From positions 62,001 to 126,000 of the forward strand of contig NW_011887293.1 of NCBI RefSeq assembly GCF_000151315.2: a stretch of DNA of 64,000 nucleotides, read 5' to 3'. The stretch comes from Capsaspora owczarzaki ATCC 30864. Its lineage: Eukaryota; Opisthokonta; Filasterea. Under the pieces are notes generated by a model. That model was not told the origin of the DNA and did no database searches. It worked only from the letters and a program-made list of their open reading frames with translations. Position 1 is the stretch's first letter. Every line of letters starts with the position of its first letter. Shown here in pieces: positions 37,243 through 49,008 of the stretch. The position numbers were made by a program, and so were the translations under genes.

Positions 37243-39988
37243 ATGGCCTCGGCAATCGACGCCGCTGTCAATGCAGCACTCGCGTCCATCCAGCACAAGA
37301 ACATGCTCGAGCAGCGTGAGGCAGCTCTGCCGCGGCCCGTGCTCGACATGATCGTCGCGACGCTCGCCAGCGTTGGCGGCCCAGCAATGCACGCCAAGGA
37401 CATTGCGCGATCCATCACGGCCGAGATTGCGCACGAAGCTCAGCAGCAGGAGAGTCATCACGCGTTGAGTACCACTGCAGATCCAGCGACGACTGCGCGG
37501 CCATCGGACGGGGAAGCTCAAGCGCACGCTGAGCCTCTCACCATCGACGCGTCGCGCATCATGGACATTGTCGAAAGGTACGGACGAGATTGACATGCAA
37601 CCCGAGCTTCGAATTGGGAGGCCGAGGCGGGGGGGTGGGAAAGCAGTTGTGTGATTACTGGAAGATTGGGAACCCGGTTTCTGAGAAGCTGAGGTACTTC
37701 TCAACTTGGCGCGAAACCCATCATGGACGAGTAAATCCTTCTTTTGATTTTCTCTCTTACTTGTTGCTCTTGTTTGATTTTTTTTCTTCTGATCACAGCG
37801 AAATCAAGCTGCGTGGCAAGCAATCGCGCGTCCAAAAGGTTCGCGGACAGACAAACTGGATTACCATGTCGGAAGCCGAGTTTGAGCGGGCTGCGTTGGC
37901 AAACGAGCGTTCGATGGAATGGTCCCACCAAGTGGATCCAAACCTCGCAACGGTTGATGTGGACGTGCACAACAACAGCAACAACAACGCCGCGCAGCAA
38001 CACCCCGACCTCTCGAATCCCACCACGCGGAATCAGATCGTACGCCGGGCATTCGACACGTTCGTCAAGGAGAACAAGATGCGTCTCAAGTACAAGCACA
38101 TGAAGGGCGTGGTCAGCACAACGCTGCTGTCGAACAGCCAACTCGCAGAGCAGCTTCGTCGAGCTCGGAAAGACACGCAGCGGTTGCGACGCGAGTTGCA
38201 GTAAGGTTTTTTATTAGGGAATCCGTTGCTTGTTGGAACGAGAAACCGTTGATCATGATGGGAAGGTGAAGCGGAAGATCTCATACATTCACTCTACCCC
38301 TTCCAGATTTATTGTCAATCGCCTGGCAACATTTGAAGATACCCCGCAAGATCTCGATGCATCTGATGGCGAAGGGTCGGATGCAGAGCTCGCAATGATT
38401 GAGGATGACGTTCGGGCACAACGGGCATTGAAGGCTGCGCGAAGTGGCGCCAATGGCTACGATGCGCTTGACGGCGATGGCGGCCGAGGGCGAGCTCTCG
38501 AAACCTCTGACGACCCTGTCAGTGCCTCCAACCCTGGTGGCCGGCTCTTTCAAAACGGCTCGCCTGTGGCTGGCTCGCGTGCCCGCAGCGAAGCCGTCTC
38601 CCCATCCAGCCTGGCGCACGCGACAGATATCACAGACTCGCCTGCAAAGAGCCACCCAGTCGCGGCCAGCTCATCATCATCGTCATCGGCATCGCAGCAT
38701 CCAGACGCCGTTTCATCCCTGCTTGCCAGCTTGGTTGCGCAGCACCGGGCCAATTCGTCGCAAAAGACATCTGCCCAATCTGCACCAGATGGTGCCTCTC
38801 GTTCTTCCACCCCGGCCACCACTGCGGCAGCCGCACTCAACTCTGGTACTGCGGAGGCGCCGAAACCTGCATTCCCCGGATCGAGCCGCCATCGCAAGCG
38901 AACAGTCCCCATTGCTCGCGATGCCGACGGAAAACCCATCTTGCCAATTGTGGTGGGCGCCGTCACGCTCCACAGCCTTGGAGAAATCGTGTACGATCGC
39001 GACACATTTCACTCGGACAAGTACTTGTGGCCTCTCGGCTACCACTCCTCGAAATCCCACCTCAGCGTCAAGAACATTGACGACCGAACGACCTATCATT
39101 GCCGCATTCTCGATGGTGGTGTCGGGCCGAAGGTAGAGAGTGTTTGTGAGGAAGGTGTTTTTTTTTCTTTTTCTGCGATACGAGGTGTCGGTGGGCTCAT
39201 GTTGTTTTCTTGGTTTGTGTTTGCCTTTTTGTTTCTTGTGCCAGTTTGAAATTGTTGCAGAGGACGATCCAGACAACCCGATTCACGCAGCCTCGGCCAC
39301 GGCGTGCCACACTGCGCTCATGGACGCCATCTACAAGGCTAGAGGGCGCGGCGAATCGTCCGGAACGGGGTCGGGGCCCATCTTTTTCGGGTTTGTCCAT
39401 CCGACCGTTGTTCGTCTGCTGCAAGAGCTGCCCAATGCACGCAACTGCAAGCGTTACATCATGCAAGACCTTGACGAGAGCGATGCTCCCACCAACACAA
39501 GCAAAGCCCCATCTTCATCGTCGCGATCCAAAACGGCATCGCCGAGCGTTGGGTCGCGCTCGGTTTCTCCAGGTCCGCTCTCAACGAGTGCGACATCTGC
39601 TGCCACGACCGCAGCCGCGTCGTCAAGCCCCAGTGGCACCGCAGCGGCCAAGCCAAACCGGAGTCGATCGCGCAACAAGCCTCGCGTGGAGAGCAATCTC
39701 GAGTTTACGTTTACCATGCCCGATGGCACGGTCATTATGTCGGCTGCGGCGAAAGCTGCAGCTGCCGCCACTGCTGCTGCTGCTGCTGCTGCTGCTGCGG
39801 CGGCGGCTACTGCTACTGCTGCGACTGCTACTTCTCCTACTACCGATGCTGCTGCTGGCGCTGCCACGGAACAAGCACCAGTCAAAGAGGAGTTGGCAGA
39901 TTCAACCGAGCAAACTCAGGCAATGGATACCGGTGCAGATGACGCCAAAGCGGCCACCGAGTCCACCGAGTCCATGAAGACGGATTGA
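37243..39988 (+). CDS. FYRN/FYRC-domain nuclear protein, TBRG1-like
   Basis: FYR domains occur in chromatin proteins; TBRG1 has a coiled coil followed by FYRN and FYRC. Exons 37243-37577, 37799-38200, 38307-39132 and 39245-39988 give 768 residues. The N-terminal 110 residues include ALPRPVLDMIVATLASVGGP, possibly a small winged-helix-like region. At about residues 195-250 comes the basic helical segment NKMRLKYKHMKGVV plus LAEQLRRARKDTQRLRREL, comparable to the TBRG1 coiled coil. Ser/Ala-rich spacers follow. FYRN is at about 455-515 (VGAVTLHSLGEIVYDRDTFH, YLWPLGYHSSK) and FYRC at about 520-595 (FEIVAEDDPDNPIHAASATA, FFGFVHPTVVRLLQELPNA). The tail is Ser/Ala-rich with an acidic end. Confidence 0.82.
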
Positions 39989-40219
39989 TTGTCAAAATCC
40001 CCATGTGCTTGTGTTTGTAATATTGGGAGTTGAAATGTGCGCTTTCTGCTGATTTAGTTTTTCTGCTTCCTCTTCTTCTTTGCTTTTTCTGCTGTGTGTG
40101 TAATAACAACAATAATGAAACGAAATGCAACAAAACTCACAACATCAATCATCATGAAAATCGTCCATGACCAGCGCACGCGAGGCACGCATTGTATCAA
40201 AAGCCACCCAAAAAAAAAA

Positions 40220-41104
40220 CTATGCCTGGTCGCCATCCTCTTGCAAGAAGGGATTTTCAATCTGCTCCATGCCGTCGTTCGGGCAAATCAAGATAACAGT
40301 GGTGCCGCGGCATACGGTGAGTCCCAGTGCCCGGGTTTCGTCCAGGATTCGCTCGGGGTCGGCGGGGTCTGCACAGAAGCGGTGTGAGTGTTTTTTGAGT
40401 GTAACGCGACGATTTTCTCAAGCACTCGGAATCGCATCTTACCTCGCAGAAACTCTTGTGTCTCGTCAAGCACCAAGTTGAGCAGCGGGTCGTATCCCTT
40501 GAGCAGACCAATGACTACATGCAGCAATGCAAAGTAGTGAGTAAGCGAACGTTAGCGTTCGACTGTTGCATGTGCGTTCTCGCGCAATTCAAAGCCTTGT
40601 CGCTCGCTTTGCCTCCCCCCCCCGTTTCATTCCCACCCAAGCGCAACAGGCATCCCACTCCCCAAGTCCACTGCAGCTTGTTCTTGTCAAGCACTGGCCG
40701 TCTTGGATACTGTGTGGCTTCCACCACTGCTCTTTCCATTGGAGATCTCAGTTTGCCTCCTCTGCCTCTGTCTCTGCCTCTGCCTGTGCTCTTCCTCCCT
40801 TCCCTCCTGCCTGTCACTTATCCAGTGGCACACGGATCTCAGTGCATCAGACGCTTGCCTTCGCGTCCGCCGCGGAACTTGACGCGCACTGTCTTGTCGA
40901 GCAGCTTTGCCAAGTTGACAATCGACTCCTTTGGCTTCTTCTTATCCTGTCATAACAGTAATAACAGGTCAAGTCAACCCCAAAGCATCGATGAGCATCC
41001 ATGATCATCGTCATTGGAGAGGTGAGTTTTGGTTTGAAGCCCCGTTGCAGTGCAGCTCCATTGAGCGAGGGACTTTTCCAACTTACGTCTGACTTGGATG
41101 ACAT
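40220..41104 (-). CDS. LSM7: U6 snRNA-associated Sm-like protein LSm7
   Basis: LSm7 is one subunit of the LSm1-7 (mRNA decay) and LSm2-8 (U6 snRNA) rings. Exons 41104-41087, 40946-40859, 40514-40443 and 40368-40220 give 108 residues (human about 103). Sm1 motif: SIVNLAKLLDKTVRVKF, then FRGGREVIGLLKGYDPLLN and LVLDETQEFLR. Sm2: LGLTVCRGTTVILICP, ending NPFLQEDGDQA. The second intron (40858-40515) uses a GC donor (G|GCAAGC). This gives GGREVIGLLKGYD, which aligns without gaps with plant LSm7. A GT four bases on would insert two residues with a weaker donor. The spliceosomal ring subunit is itself spliced through a minor-class donor. Confidence 0.92.
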
Positions 41105-43092
41105 GTTCTGAGTTAGTTTGCAAAAGTGGACTAAATCAGAAACCAAAACAAAAACGACAAGCTGAGCAAGAATAGCTGCACTTGAATGAGATCAAAAGTA
41201 GGAAGGCAAGGCAAGGGAAGGAAGAGCAAGGAAAGGGGAACAAACACGATTTCTGAGCGACTGCGATCTGCATACACACTGCTGCACCTCCTCCTTCTTC
41301 CAAAGGCGTTCCGCTGACCTTTCCCAATGTACTCTTCATCAGTTCAGTTCAGCTGTCATTTGCAGCCACTCTTTGATTTTCGTTTTCGTTCAGGTGAGCA
41401 TTGAACTTTTTTTTTTTTTTTTTTTTTTTCCTATTGGCTTTTCATTGCGTTTTCCATTGTTTTCCTTTTTTTTTTTTTTTTTTTTCGTCGAACCAATACA
41501 TCACCGGTTTTCTTCTTCTTCTTCTTGCTCATTCAGGGCACCACATTCAGTGAAGATGAGAATGATGCCCTGAAACCCGCCCGTGCCACCTCCTTTGAAG
41601 GAATGTGACTCGCAACAGAGTGACCAAGTACAGAGCACCTCGTGGTTTGTCAGCCAGCCAAGCGAAAAAAAAGTTGCTCACAATTTTGCTCCTCCTTCCC
41701 CGCGCTTCCTCCGCCATTTCCAACTGCGACTCGAGTCCATCATGTGGCGTGGGGTGCTGATGGGCCTTTTTGTTTCTTTGCTTCGAGGTATACATTTAGC
41801 GGCACTCTGCCGCTCGAATGTCGAATTAGGGCGTGCGTTTTGGGTTGATTGGGTTGAGTCGGTGATCGCGCCGCAGCGTGCGAGCGACCAGTCAGAACGC
41901 GTCCGCGTCTTCTGATCGCCTGTTGTTGATTCAAGCTTTCTGTGGCGTTTTGGCAATTTTTTGCGCGGTTTTGTGTGTCAATGAGCTGTGCTTGCTTGAT
42001 TGGAGACGTGAGCGCATTTCGGAGTTTTGAGAAAACAAGCAGCAGCGTTTGTTGTTCTTCTCTCCTTGAGGGGTTTTTTTCCCTACTGACTTGAACAACC
42101 TCCAATCCTTTGAATGATTGGGCATCAAATGCGAAATGTGCTCCAGGTAGCAAGCGGGAAGCAACGTCGCCGAAATTCGTTGCGTTTTTGGTTATTGTGT
42201 GGTGTTTTTGCTTTTGAAATTTCGCACTCACTCCTCAAGTTGTCGAGGCTGAGGCTGACACCATTGCGTACGACTTTCATTCCTTCGTCTTTTGCATTTG
42301 CACAACCGACATTTTGCAAGCCCGTTGAGTCCCCCATTGTATGTGTGCCGGCCAAGCAAAAGCAAAACACCAAAAGCGAAGTTTGGCATTGCCATCCATC
42401 ACCACGCCTCGTCGCCCGCCCCACCCCAAGTCGCGTCTGTCGCTGGATGGATGGATGGATTGGAAGAGGGCGTATGGAGCTGACCGAAGGAGGACGATGG
42501 GAATTGGAACGTGAGGAGGGGAGTGGAGGGGTTTGGTCTGATGAGTCAGGGAAAAAGAAGAAGAAAAAAAGAAAAGCAACACTTGCTGCGATTCGCTAGC
42601 CAGCACGAGCCAAACAGCCAACCACGATCGCCTACCAAAAAGCAAGTGGTTGATTCTTGCCTCTCTCTCTCTCTCTCGTTCGCTTCATCTGCCCCATCTC
42701 GCCCCGAAGTCGACTTGACACTTGCATACATCCATGCACACACAATCCATGCACACAGCGCCGGTGAGCTCGCTCGCTTCGAGCACTGAATCCCCTTCGC
42801 TCAAAAATCCGCACAACGTGAGCGGACGCTTTCAGTTTTGCAGATTGATTCCTTTGTGTCGCAGCATTTTTATCGTGCTTGCCCACGCTCGCTGTTCATC
42901 TCTCTCTTTCCATCACTTCCAAACCCCGCATCATCCAGTGGACTGATTTCTCACAAGCTGACTCAGACGTGCTCCGAGTGTCGGCGTTCTTTTGTTGTCG
43001 CGGTTTGGAGTGGTTTTTTAAAAAGGTGGGGGATTGCTCGAATTTTTACTGTTAAGCCCGCACGATGCGATTTTGGTGATTCTCTCTCTCAC

Positions 43093-43149
<57 letters not shown>

Positions 43150-43661
43150 CTCGCTTTGCTGTGACACACGAGAGCACGACGAGTTTGTGAGCGCTACACC
43201 AGAGCCAGAGTTACAGAGCGAGAGAGCAAGAGAGAGAGAGTGAGAGAGTGAGTGAGAGTGAGTAGATCCGCGCGTTTTCCCCACTTGTCTCGTTCTACGC
43301 TACGCCACTTTCAGCCACCCACTCATCCCCATTGCCCTTCCCTTCCCTTTTCTTGCTCCTCATCCACTTCGTCCTTCATCTTGTTTGCTCCACTTTTGTT
43401 ATTGTTGCATTTTGTTGTTGTTGTTGTTGTTGTTGTTCGTTTGTTTGTTTGTTTGTGATTTTTCCGTTTTTTTAAAACAAAAAACCTCACTTTTTATTTT
43501 GTCCTTGTTTTCTTGCTTCTGTTTTTCATTCACACAAGCACAGCACAGCACAGGGCACAAGCAACAAACCAAGCAAACACAGAAACAAGAACACAACACA
43601 CAACAACACACTTCACATTCAAAAAAGCAAGGTCGCAGAACATCCCGAGAGCAAAATACAA
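41105..43661. promoter_or_regulatory. Longest intergenic region, upstream of the Zn2Cys6-PAS gene
   Basis: 2.56 kb between the LSM7 start and the Zn2Cys6 gene start, about five times the usual spacer. It contains T tracts (41409-41429, 41467-41485), a TTC run (about 41511-41526), a (CT)n tract (43081-43145), a mixed (GA)n tract (about 43217-43263) and a (TTG)n run before (TTTG)n (about 43411-43455). Open frames are short or repeat-derived. It may hold a long 5' leader with introns or a large control region for the transcription factor. No gene is supported. Confidence 0.5.
43081..43145. repeat. (CT)n dinucleotide tract
   Basis: About 65 bp of almost perfect CT repeat, broken once by CACTCACT, about 520 bp upstream of the Zn2Cys6 gene start. 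Confidence 0.95.
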
Positions 43662-44169
43662 ATGGACGAGGTGGAGCTCGGACCGCCGCACCCGGCCTTG
43701 TCGCTCGCCTTACACAGCAGAGCGTCCGCGTCGGCCGCGGGCAACCTGGAGGCACTGACGCGGGGGTCCAACATGGCCAACCTGCCACTCGTGCACAGCC
43801 CATCGTCAGCCTCGCCTGGTGCTGGTGCGGGTGCTGGTGCTGGCCCTGCAGGCGTGATGGGCTTTGGCGGAGGCGGTCGACCGGGGATGCTGGGAGCGGC
43901 AGCAAGTTCAACCGCCGGCTTATTACAGTACGCAGTCCCCCAGCCACCGGCATTCGGCGCCTACCCGTTCCCCACAGGCCCTGTCGTCGGCATGTCCAAC
44001 GTCGCAGCGCAGTACCACGCAGCGGCGCAGGTCGCAGCAGCAGCACAGGCAGCGGCAGCGGCAGCAGCAGCCATGCAGCCGCTTTCATCCGCATTCGTCC
44101 ACCACCCTTACGCGGCCTTCCCCCCACCAGCGGCCATGCAGCAGCAGGACGCCGCGGCCCAGCAGTTTT

Positions 44170-44200
<31 letters not shown>

Positions 44201-47200
44201 ACAGCAGCGTGGGCCTACAGCAGCAGCAGCAGCAGCAGCAGCCGCGACGGCAGCACCAACGACAGCACCAACCATGAACAATGGCGGCTCGGCGCGGATT
44301 GGCAAAGCGTGTGTTCCATGCAACCGCGCCAAGTCGTCCTGCGAGACTGCGCGGCCATGCACGCGATGCATCCGCCTCAAGCGTGAGGACCAGTGCATCG
44401 ACGTCGAGCACAAGCCACGCGGGCGCAAAGTGGGCGGCGGTAATCACAAGGACCAGAATCACCACCAGAACGCAGCAGCAGCAGCCAGTCAGGCGCACCA
44501 GGCCTACCACCATCCGCATCACCCGCATCAGCATCAGCATCAGCATCATAGTCATCATGGACACGACGACCTGGGCACGGCCGTTGGGCTGTATAACCCG
44601 GCGACCATGGAGCCAGTCTACCACGATCCAGCGTCACAAGCTCAGGCGTCGGAGGGACAGCTCGCAATGATGGCGGCCGCTGCTGCTGCAATGCACAGCG
44701 CCGACGTTGCCTCCGCATCGACGGCGGCGGCGGCGAATCTCATGATGAAGCACAATAATGCCGGGAGCAGCGGCTCAGACGGCGAAATCGCGTCGCTCGC
44801 CGGCTCAGTCGTGCCAATCATGGGAGCCGCCAATGCGCGAGCTGGTAAACGCGCGTCCACCTCCGCGAGCAGAGGAACGTTATCCTCGTCATCGTCGTCA
44901 ACAAATGTTGGAACGGCGGCTGCAGGAATTAGTGCCGCCGTCGCCATGAGCTTCCAAGTGATGAACGGGCGGGCTTCCTTCCAAGACGGTTCTGCTGCTG
45001 CTGGTGGTGGCGGTGGTGGTGGTGGTGGTGGTGGAGCGGACTCTACCGGATCCGCTGCTTCCAACTCGGATTCAGACGAAATGGCGGCGATGGACGTGTC
45101 GCACAACAATCATCACTCTGGTCAAGACACAACGGGCAAAATGTCCTTGCTCGAACCAAGTCCCTTCCCGCTATCCAGCCTGGCATCGCCTTCCTTTAAC
45201 GCATTCTCACCTTCCATGCTTGCCACGCCTGGCCCAGCAACGCCCGGCAATGCCACTCTCCAGCACGCGTCGCATTCGCACGCATCCATGGTGGACACAA
45301 TCAAACTCGATCCCGCTCGCACCACCGCCCCTGCAGCCACGTCGTCTTCGCGCCCTGCCGTTGTTGTTCCACCCAACAAGCGCGAGCTCATGTCCATCGA
45401 CACGCTCCTCGCCAGCGTCACCACATCGACCTTCTCGCCGCAGACTGTCCCACCGACACAGCTGGTTACATCGCCCAACAACCCCGTGCCAATCTCGCCG
45501 CGCCTGTTGCAACATCGCATTCCATCGCCACCGCCATCAGCGACGTCAACGGCGGCGTCACACCACTCGGCCGACTCGCCACACTCCCAGAGCCACCGAA
45601 ACTCCCTCGCTGAGACATCGCCAGCAGTTCCATTGCCAATAATTCGAGACTCCCCCATGCATTCGGCCAGTACGACCGCGCACGACATGGACACCTCGAC
45701 AGGCGCTACCCGCTCGTCCGCAGCCGCCATCCCCAGCAACAACGTCAATATCAACAAGCGCTCTCCTGCCAGCTCGACGCAAGGGCTTTCGCCGCCGCGT
45801 CCTGACGATCCGGGTGCCAGCACCACTGTCGCCATGGACACATCTGGCAGCAGCGGTAGAGCTGAGGGGGTGGACACCACGCCGGCGAATGAGTCGGACG
45901 CTTCGACAGCCGCTGCCGGCGGGGAAACGCCTCTGTCAACCCTCACATCAACGGACCTTGCCAACTTTGGGCGTCGGGCTTTGCCGCTTGTTGTCAACGG
46001 TGATGCGGCCGTCCCTCTCACGCCATCTGCTGCGGCGGCATCCGTGCTCGGAGCTGTCAATGCAGCACACAATGGCACGGCGCGGGTCACCTCGGCTTCC
46101 CTCGCCGCTCTGAACAGCAAGGCACCCGAGTTTGTAACCCCGCTCAACGTGCTACAGCACGTAGCTTTGCCAGACTCTCACACCTCAAGACCATCGCAAC
46201 TTCAACTTGCCCTTGCTTCGACGCAAGAAACGACAGCCATGCAGACGCATCGCTTCATGCCGCCACCCGAAACAACAGACATTGTAGAACTGGACACCAA
46301 CGGACGGACCACCACCATTGCAACCATGTTGACGAGCGCGCCAGCAGCGTCACTTGGCTCTCTCACATGCGCAATGTTCTGCTCTGGTACTCCGATGGAC
46401 ATCCTCTTCCTTGCAATTCTCATCGACTTGATTGCCAACCGGCTCGTCAAAATGTCGTCCAATGCGCTGGCACAGGCGTCGCATCGCACGCAAATTTTGA
46501 ATCAAATGTAAGACATGGGTTTTGGGGTTTTGTTTTGTTGACTTGGTTTGTTTTTTGTTTTTGATTGTGTCGCCAACTCTCGAATCCATGATTTTCGCAC
46601 CCTTCTTTCTCTTGCAGGCGGTTCCCGGTCTCGCTCATGTTCTTGGTGATGCCAAAGGATTACGCAAATTGCTTGCTCGAGAGCTTGTTGGGCGCCATCG
46701 GCAAGTCCATCACCCCGTTTGAATTGGTATGGACGCTGCAAAGCCCGCTCGAACGCAGCATTGCGGACGACTGGCCAGTTGCCGCCATCAAGATCGAGTT
46801 TCAACCCGTCACCGATGCCCAAGGTGTTGTGATTGAGTTGCGCGCGTCCGTCTACGTCAACCAAGAGATGGAGCGACTGTTCGGCTACACTCGTCAGGAG
46901 GTGCTTCAGATGTGTGTCAACAACGAAGGTACAGACAAGGCATTGGTTTTTTTTTTCTTCCTGTTTGTTTGTTTGTTTGTTTGTTTGTTTGTTTGTGTCA
47001 AAGCCTCCATCTCCCTCTCACTTTGTTGTGCTTCCTCCCTCCGCCCTTGCAGATTTCATTTGCCGCATCATCCATCGCGGCTCGTGGCACACTTCTCTGG
47101 CCAGCTCCATTGACGGCTGGTTTGGCATCAAGTCCGAGTTCCGACATGTCGTCATGTGCAACACCAAGTGGAACTCCACCTTGCGATGCATCGAGGCCGC

Positions 47201-47375
47201 GCGGTACAAGCACTCTGCCGAGGGCATCATTGAAGCTGTTACGCACACGTACACCCCACTGCCCGAACTGCGGCCTCCTGCCACCCCTTCCGCAAGCAGT
47301 GGTCTAGGAACGACGCCGGCGGCCTCAGCCGCTGCTGGCTCCGAGCCACCGGCTTCGTCTCAAGCGTCTGCGTAG
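43662..47375 (+). CDS. Zn2Cys6 binuclear cluster transcription factor with C-terminal PAS-like domain
   Basis: Exons 43662-46507, 46618-46928 and 47053-47375 give 1159 residues. At about residues 217-246 is a complete Zn2Cys6 cluster: six Cys spaced C-x2-C-x6-C-x5-C-x2-C-x8-C, with NRAKSS between the second and third Cys and a basic linker (KPRGRK). This is the DNA-binding fold typical of fungi. Around it lie Ala/Gln tracts, a His-rich run (HHPHHPHQHQHQHH) and long Ser/Thr/Pro-rich stretches. The C-terminal 200 residues are folded-looking (RFPVSLMFLVMPKDYA, VNQEMERLFGYTRQEV, HRGSWHTSLASS). The segment around EMERLFGYTRQEV is PAS-like. The Zn cluster plus C-terminal PAS layout recalls fungal gluconeogenesis regulators of the ERT1/AcuK group. 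Orthology is not established. Confidence 0.85.
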
Positions 47376-47619
47376 ATGACACTCGTGTTGGGAGTTGTGG
47401 GGCAAAAGGTCTTTTGTTTTTCCGTTTCCTGTACTGTAGCATACTTTTTGTTTTTATGTGTGACTCGTCCTGATTTGATCGCTCCGACTTTGTGATACTT
47501 CGTCCTTTTGTTTTTTCTGTTGTTTGTTGCGTTCGTTTTTTTCGTGTAAACTGGATTTCTTTCCAAAGCCGCTTACAACCATTTCCAAAGCCGCTTACAA
47601 CCAAAACTACAAAACTCAA

Positions 47620-48497
47620 TCACAGACGCGGCATAAAAGGGGCAGCAGGGAGATTTTTAGGGCGCTCGGGCATGGATGAGACCGAGGCGCAGCTCGGAGG
47701 GAAGGTGAACACGTCGGGATCAACCTGCACAACAGCACACAAGACAAACAAACAAACATACCCGAAAAAAAAAAACGAAAAAAAAAATGAGCTTCACACA
47801 TCCACAACGCCACAACAACAACAATTGAGACTCGACGTACAAATGGCCGGTAGTTGTTAAAGGCCATCATCACGGTGGTGAGTTGATCGTCGCTGTAGAA
47901 CATGTGCATCAGCGGATAGGCGGTGGTGGCATCGTTTGCGTCACGAACAATGTCGATGCGAATGTTGCCAGTGCTGTTGCTATTGGCAAAGTAGCGCTCG
48001 GCACTCCAAGCCAAGCCATAGCGCACGTCCTCCTGGTACATGAGGGTTTGTCCCGTGGTGTTGGAGCAGAAGGTCGGCGGCGCGTCGAGCTTGACGCTGG
48101 TCGTCGAGCAGATCGGCGACGAGAGGGGAGTGGTGCTCATCGCGACAGCAGCGAGCTGAGCCTGTCATGTTGACACAGCGACAACAGTTATCAAAAATCG
48201 AGTGAGGTTTGATGTTACCAAACGACAAAACAGTGTTGTCGGGTGCGCGACAAAACGATGAGAATAACGACAATGGACGTACGATTCCAGTGCGTGCGTT
48301 CCAGATGAGGTACTCGTCAAAGATGAAACCTGTCATGCACATCATATCAACCCATTGTCAGTCGCTACACAAGAGGTTTGACTTGCTTTGTCGTGGTCAT
48401 TGAAAAAAGATCCAAGAACGAGTTTGGAGCGAGTCTTCTGTGTGCGTGGCCTCGGCTCGACCACGAACTGAAGAGTTGGCTTGAGCATGCTGTGAAG

Positions 48498-48534
<37 letters not shown>

Positions 48535-48792
48535 CTCACCGAGCTGGCCAGTCCAGGACACGCGGAGCTGGACCTGGTCGCTGGAGCTGGTCGCGTAGGC
48601 AATGCCGCGGACGCCGCCGAGCTGCATGACGCTGCGGTCGAACATGTCCTGGTCGTCCCACGCGCCAGAGAACTGGATGGCCATGCTCGCAGGAACGCAC
48701 CAGTCCGGGTGGTCGGGGTCCTGTGCGCGGGCCGCAGACGGTGCGAGAACGAGCAGCGCCAATGCCAATGCAAGCTGAAGCCGAAGATGCAT
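47620..48792 (-). CDS. Ependymin-like secreted protein
   Basis: Exons 48792-48540, 48329-48283, 48161-47841 and 47724-47620 give 241 residues, normal for ependymin-related proteins. The chosen start (MHLRLQLALALALLVLAPSA) begins a clear signal peptide; an in-frame ATG at 48876 would bury it. The mature protein begins DPDHPDWCVP. It has FIFDEYLIWNARTGI across intron 1, an NTT sequon, YGLAWSAERYFANSNSTGNI and ends near DPDVFTFPPSC, which matches the DP.VF..P..C end of ependymins. These calcium-binding, lysosomal or extracellular glycoproteins have a lipid-binding-like fold. A (CAA)n repeat (about 48499-48532) sits in intron 1. Confidence 0.75.
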
Positions 48793-49008
48793 TTTGACTG
48801 CTTGAGAAGATTGAGAAGATGATGGACTGAGAAGCCGATACTGTACAGTACAAAGTTGTGCAGAAATGAAAACCATGTATTAAAACAATATCAAGAAAGA
48901 GAAAAAGGAGAGAAACATGAAAAAAAAAATGGAGGCTTAAGCAAAGAAAAAAAGACGAAAAACAACAAAGGGGGTGGGTTAAGACAATAAAAGCTGATTG
49001 GGAGGTTT

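Noticed and set aside
42600-43164. Small open frames with (Ser-Leu)n near the CT tract
   Set aside because: They are translations of the dinucleotide repeat and its flanks only.
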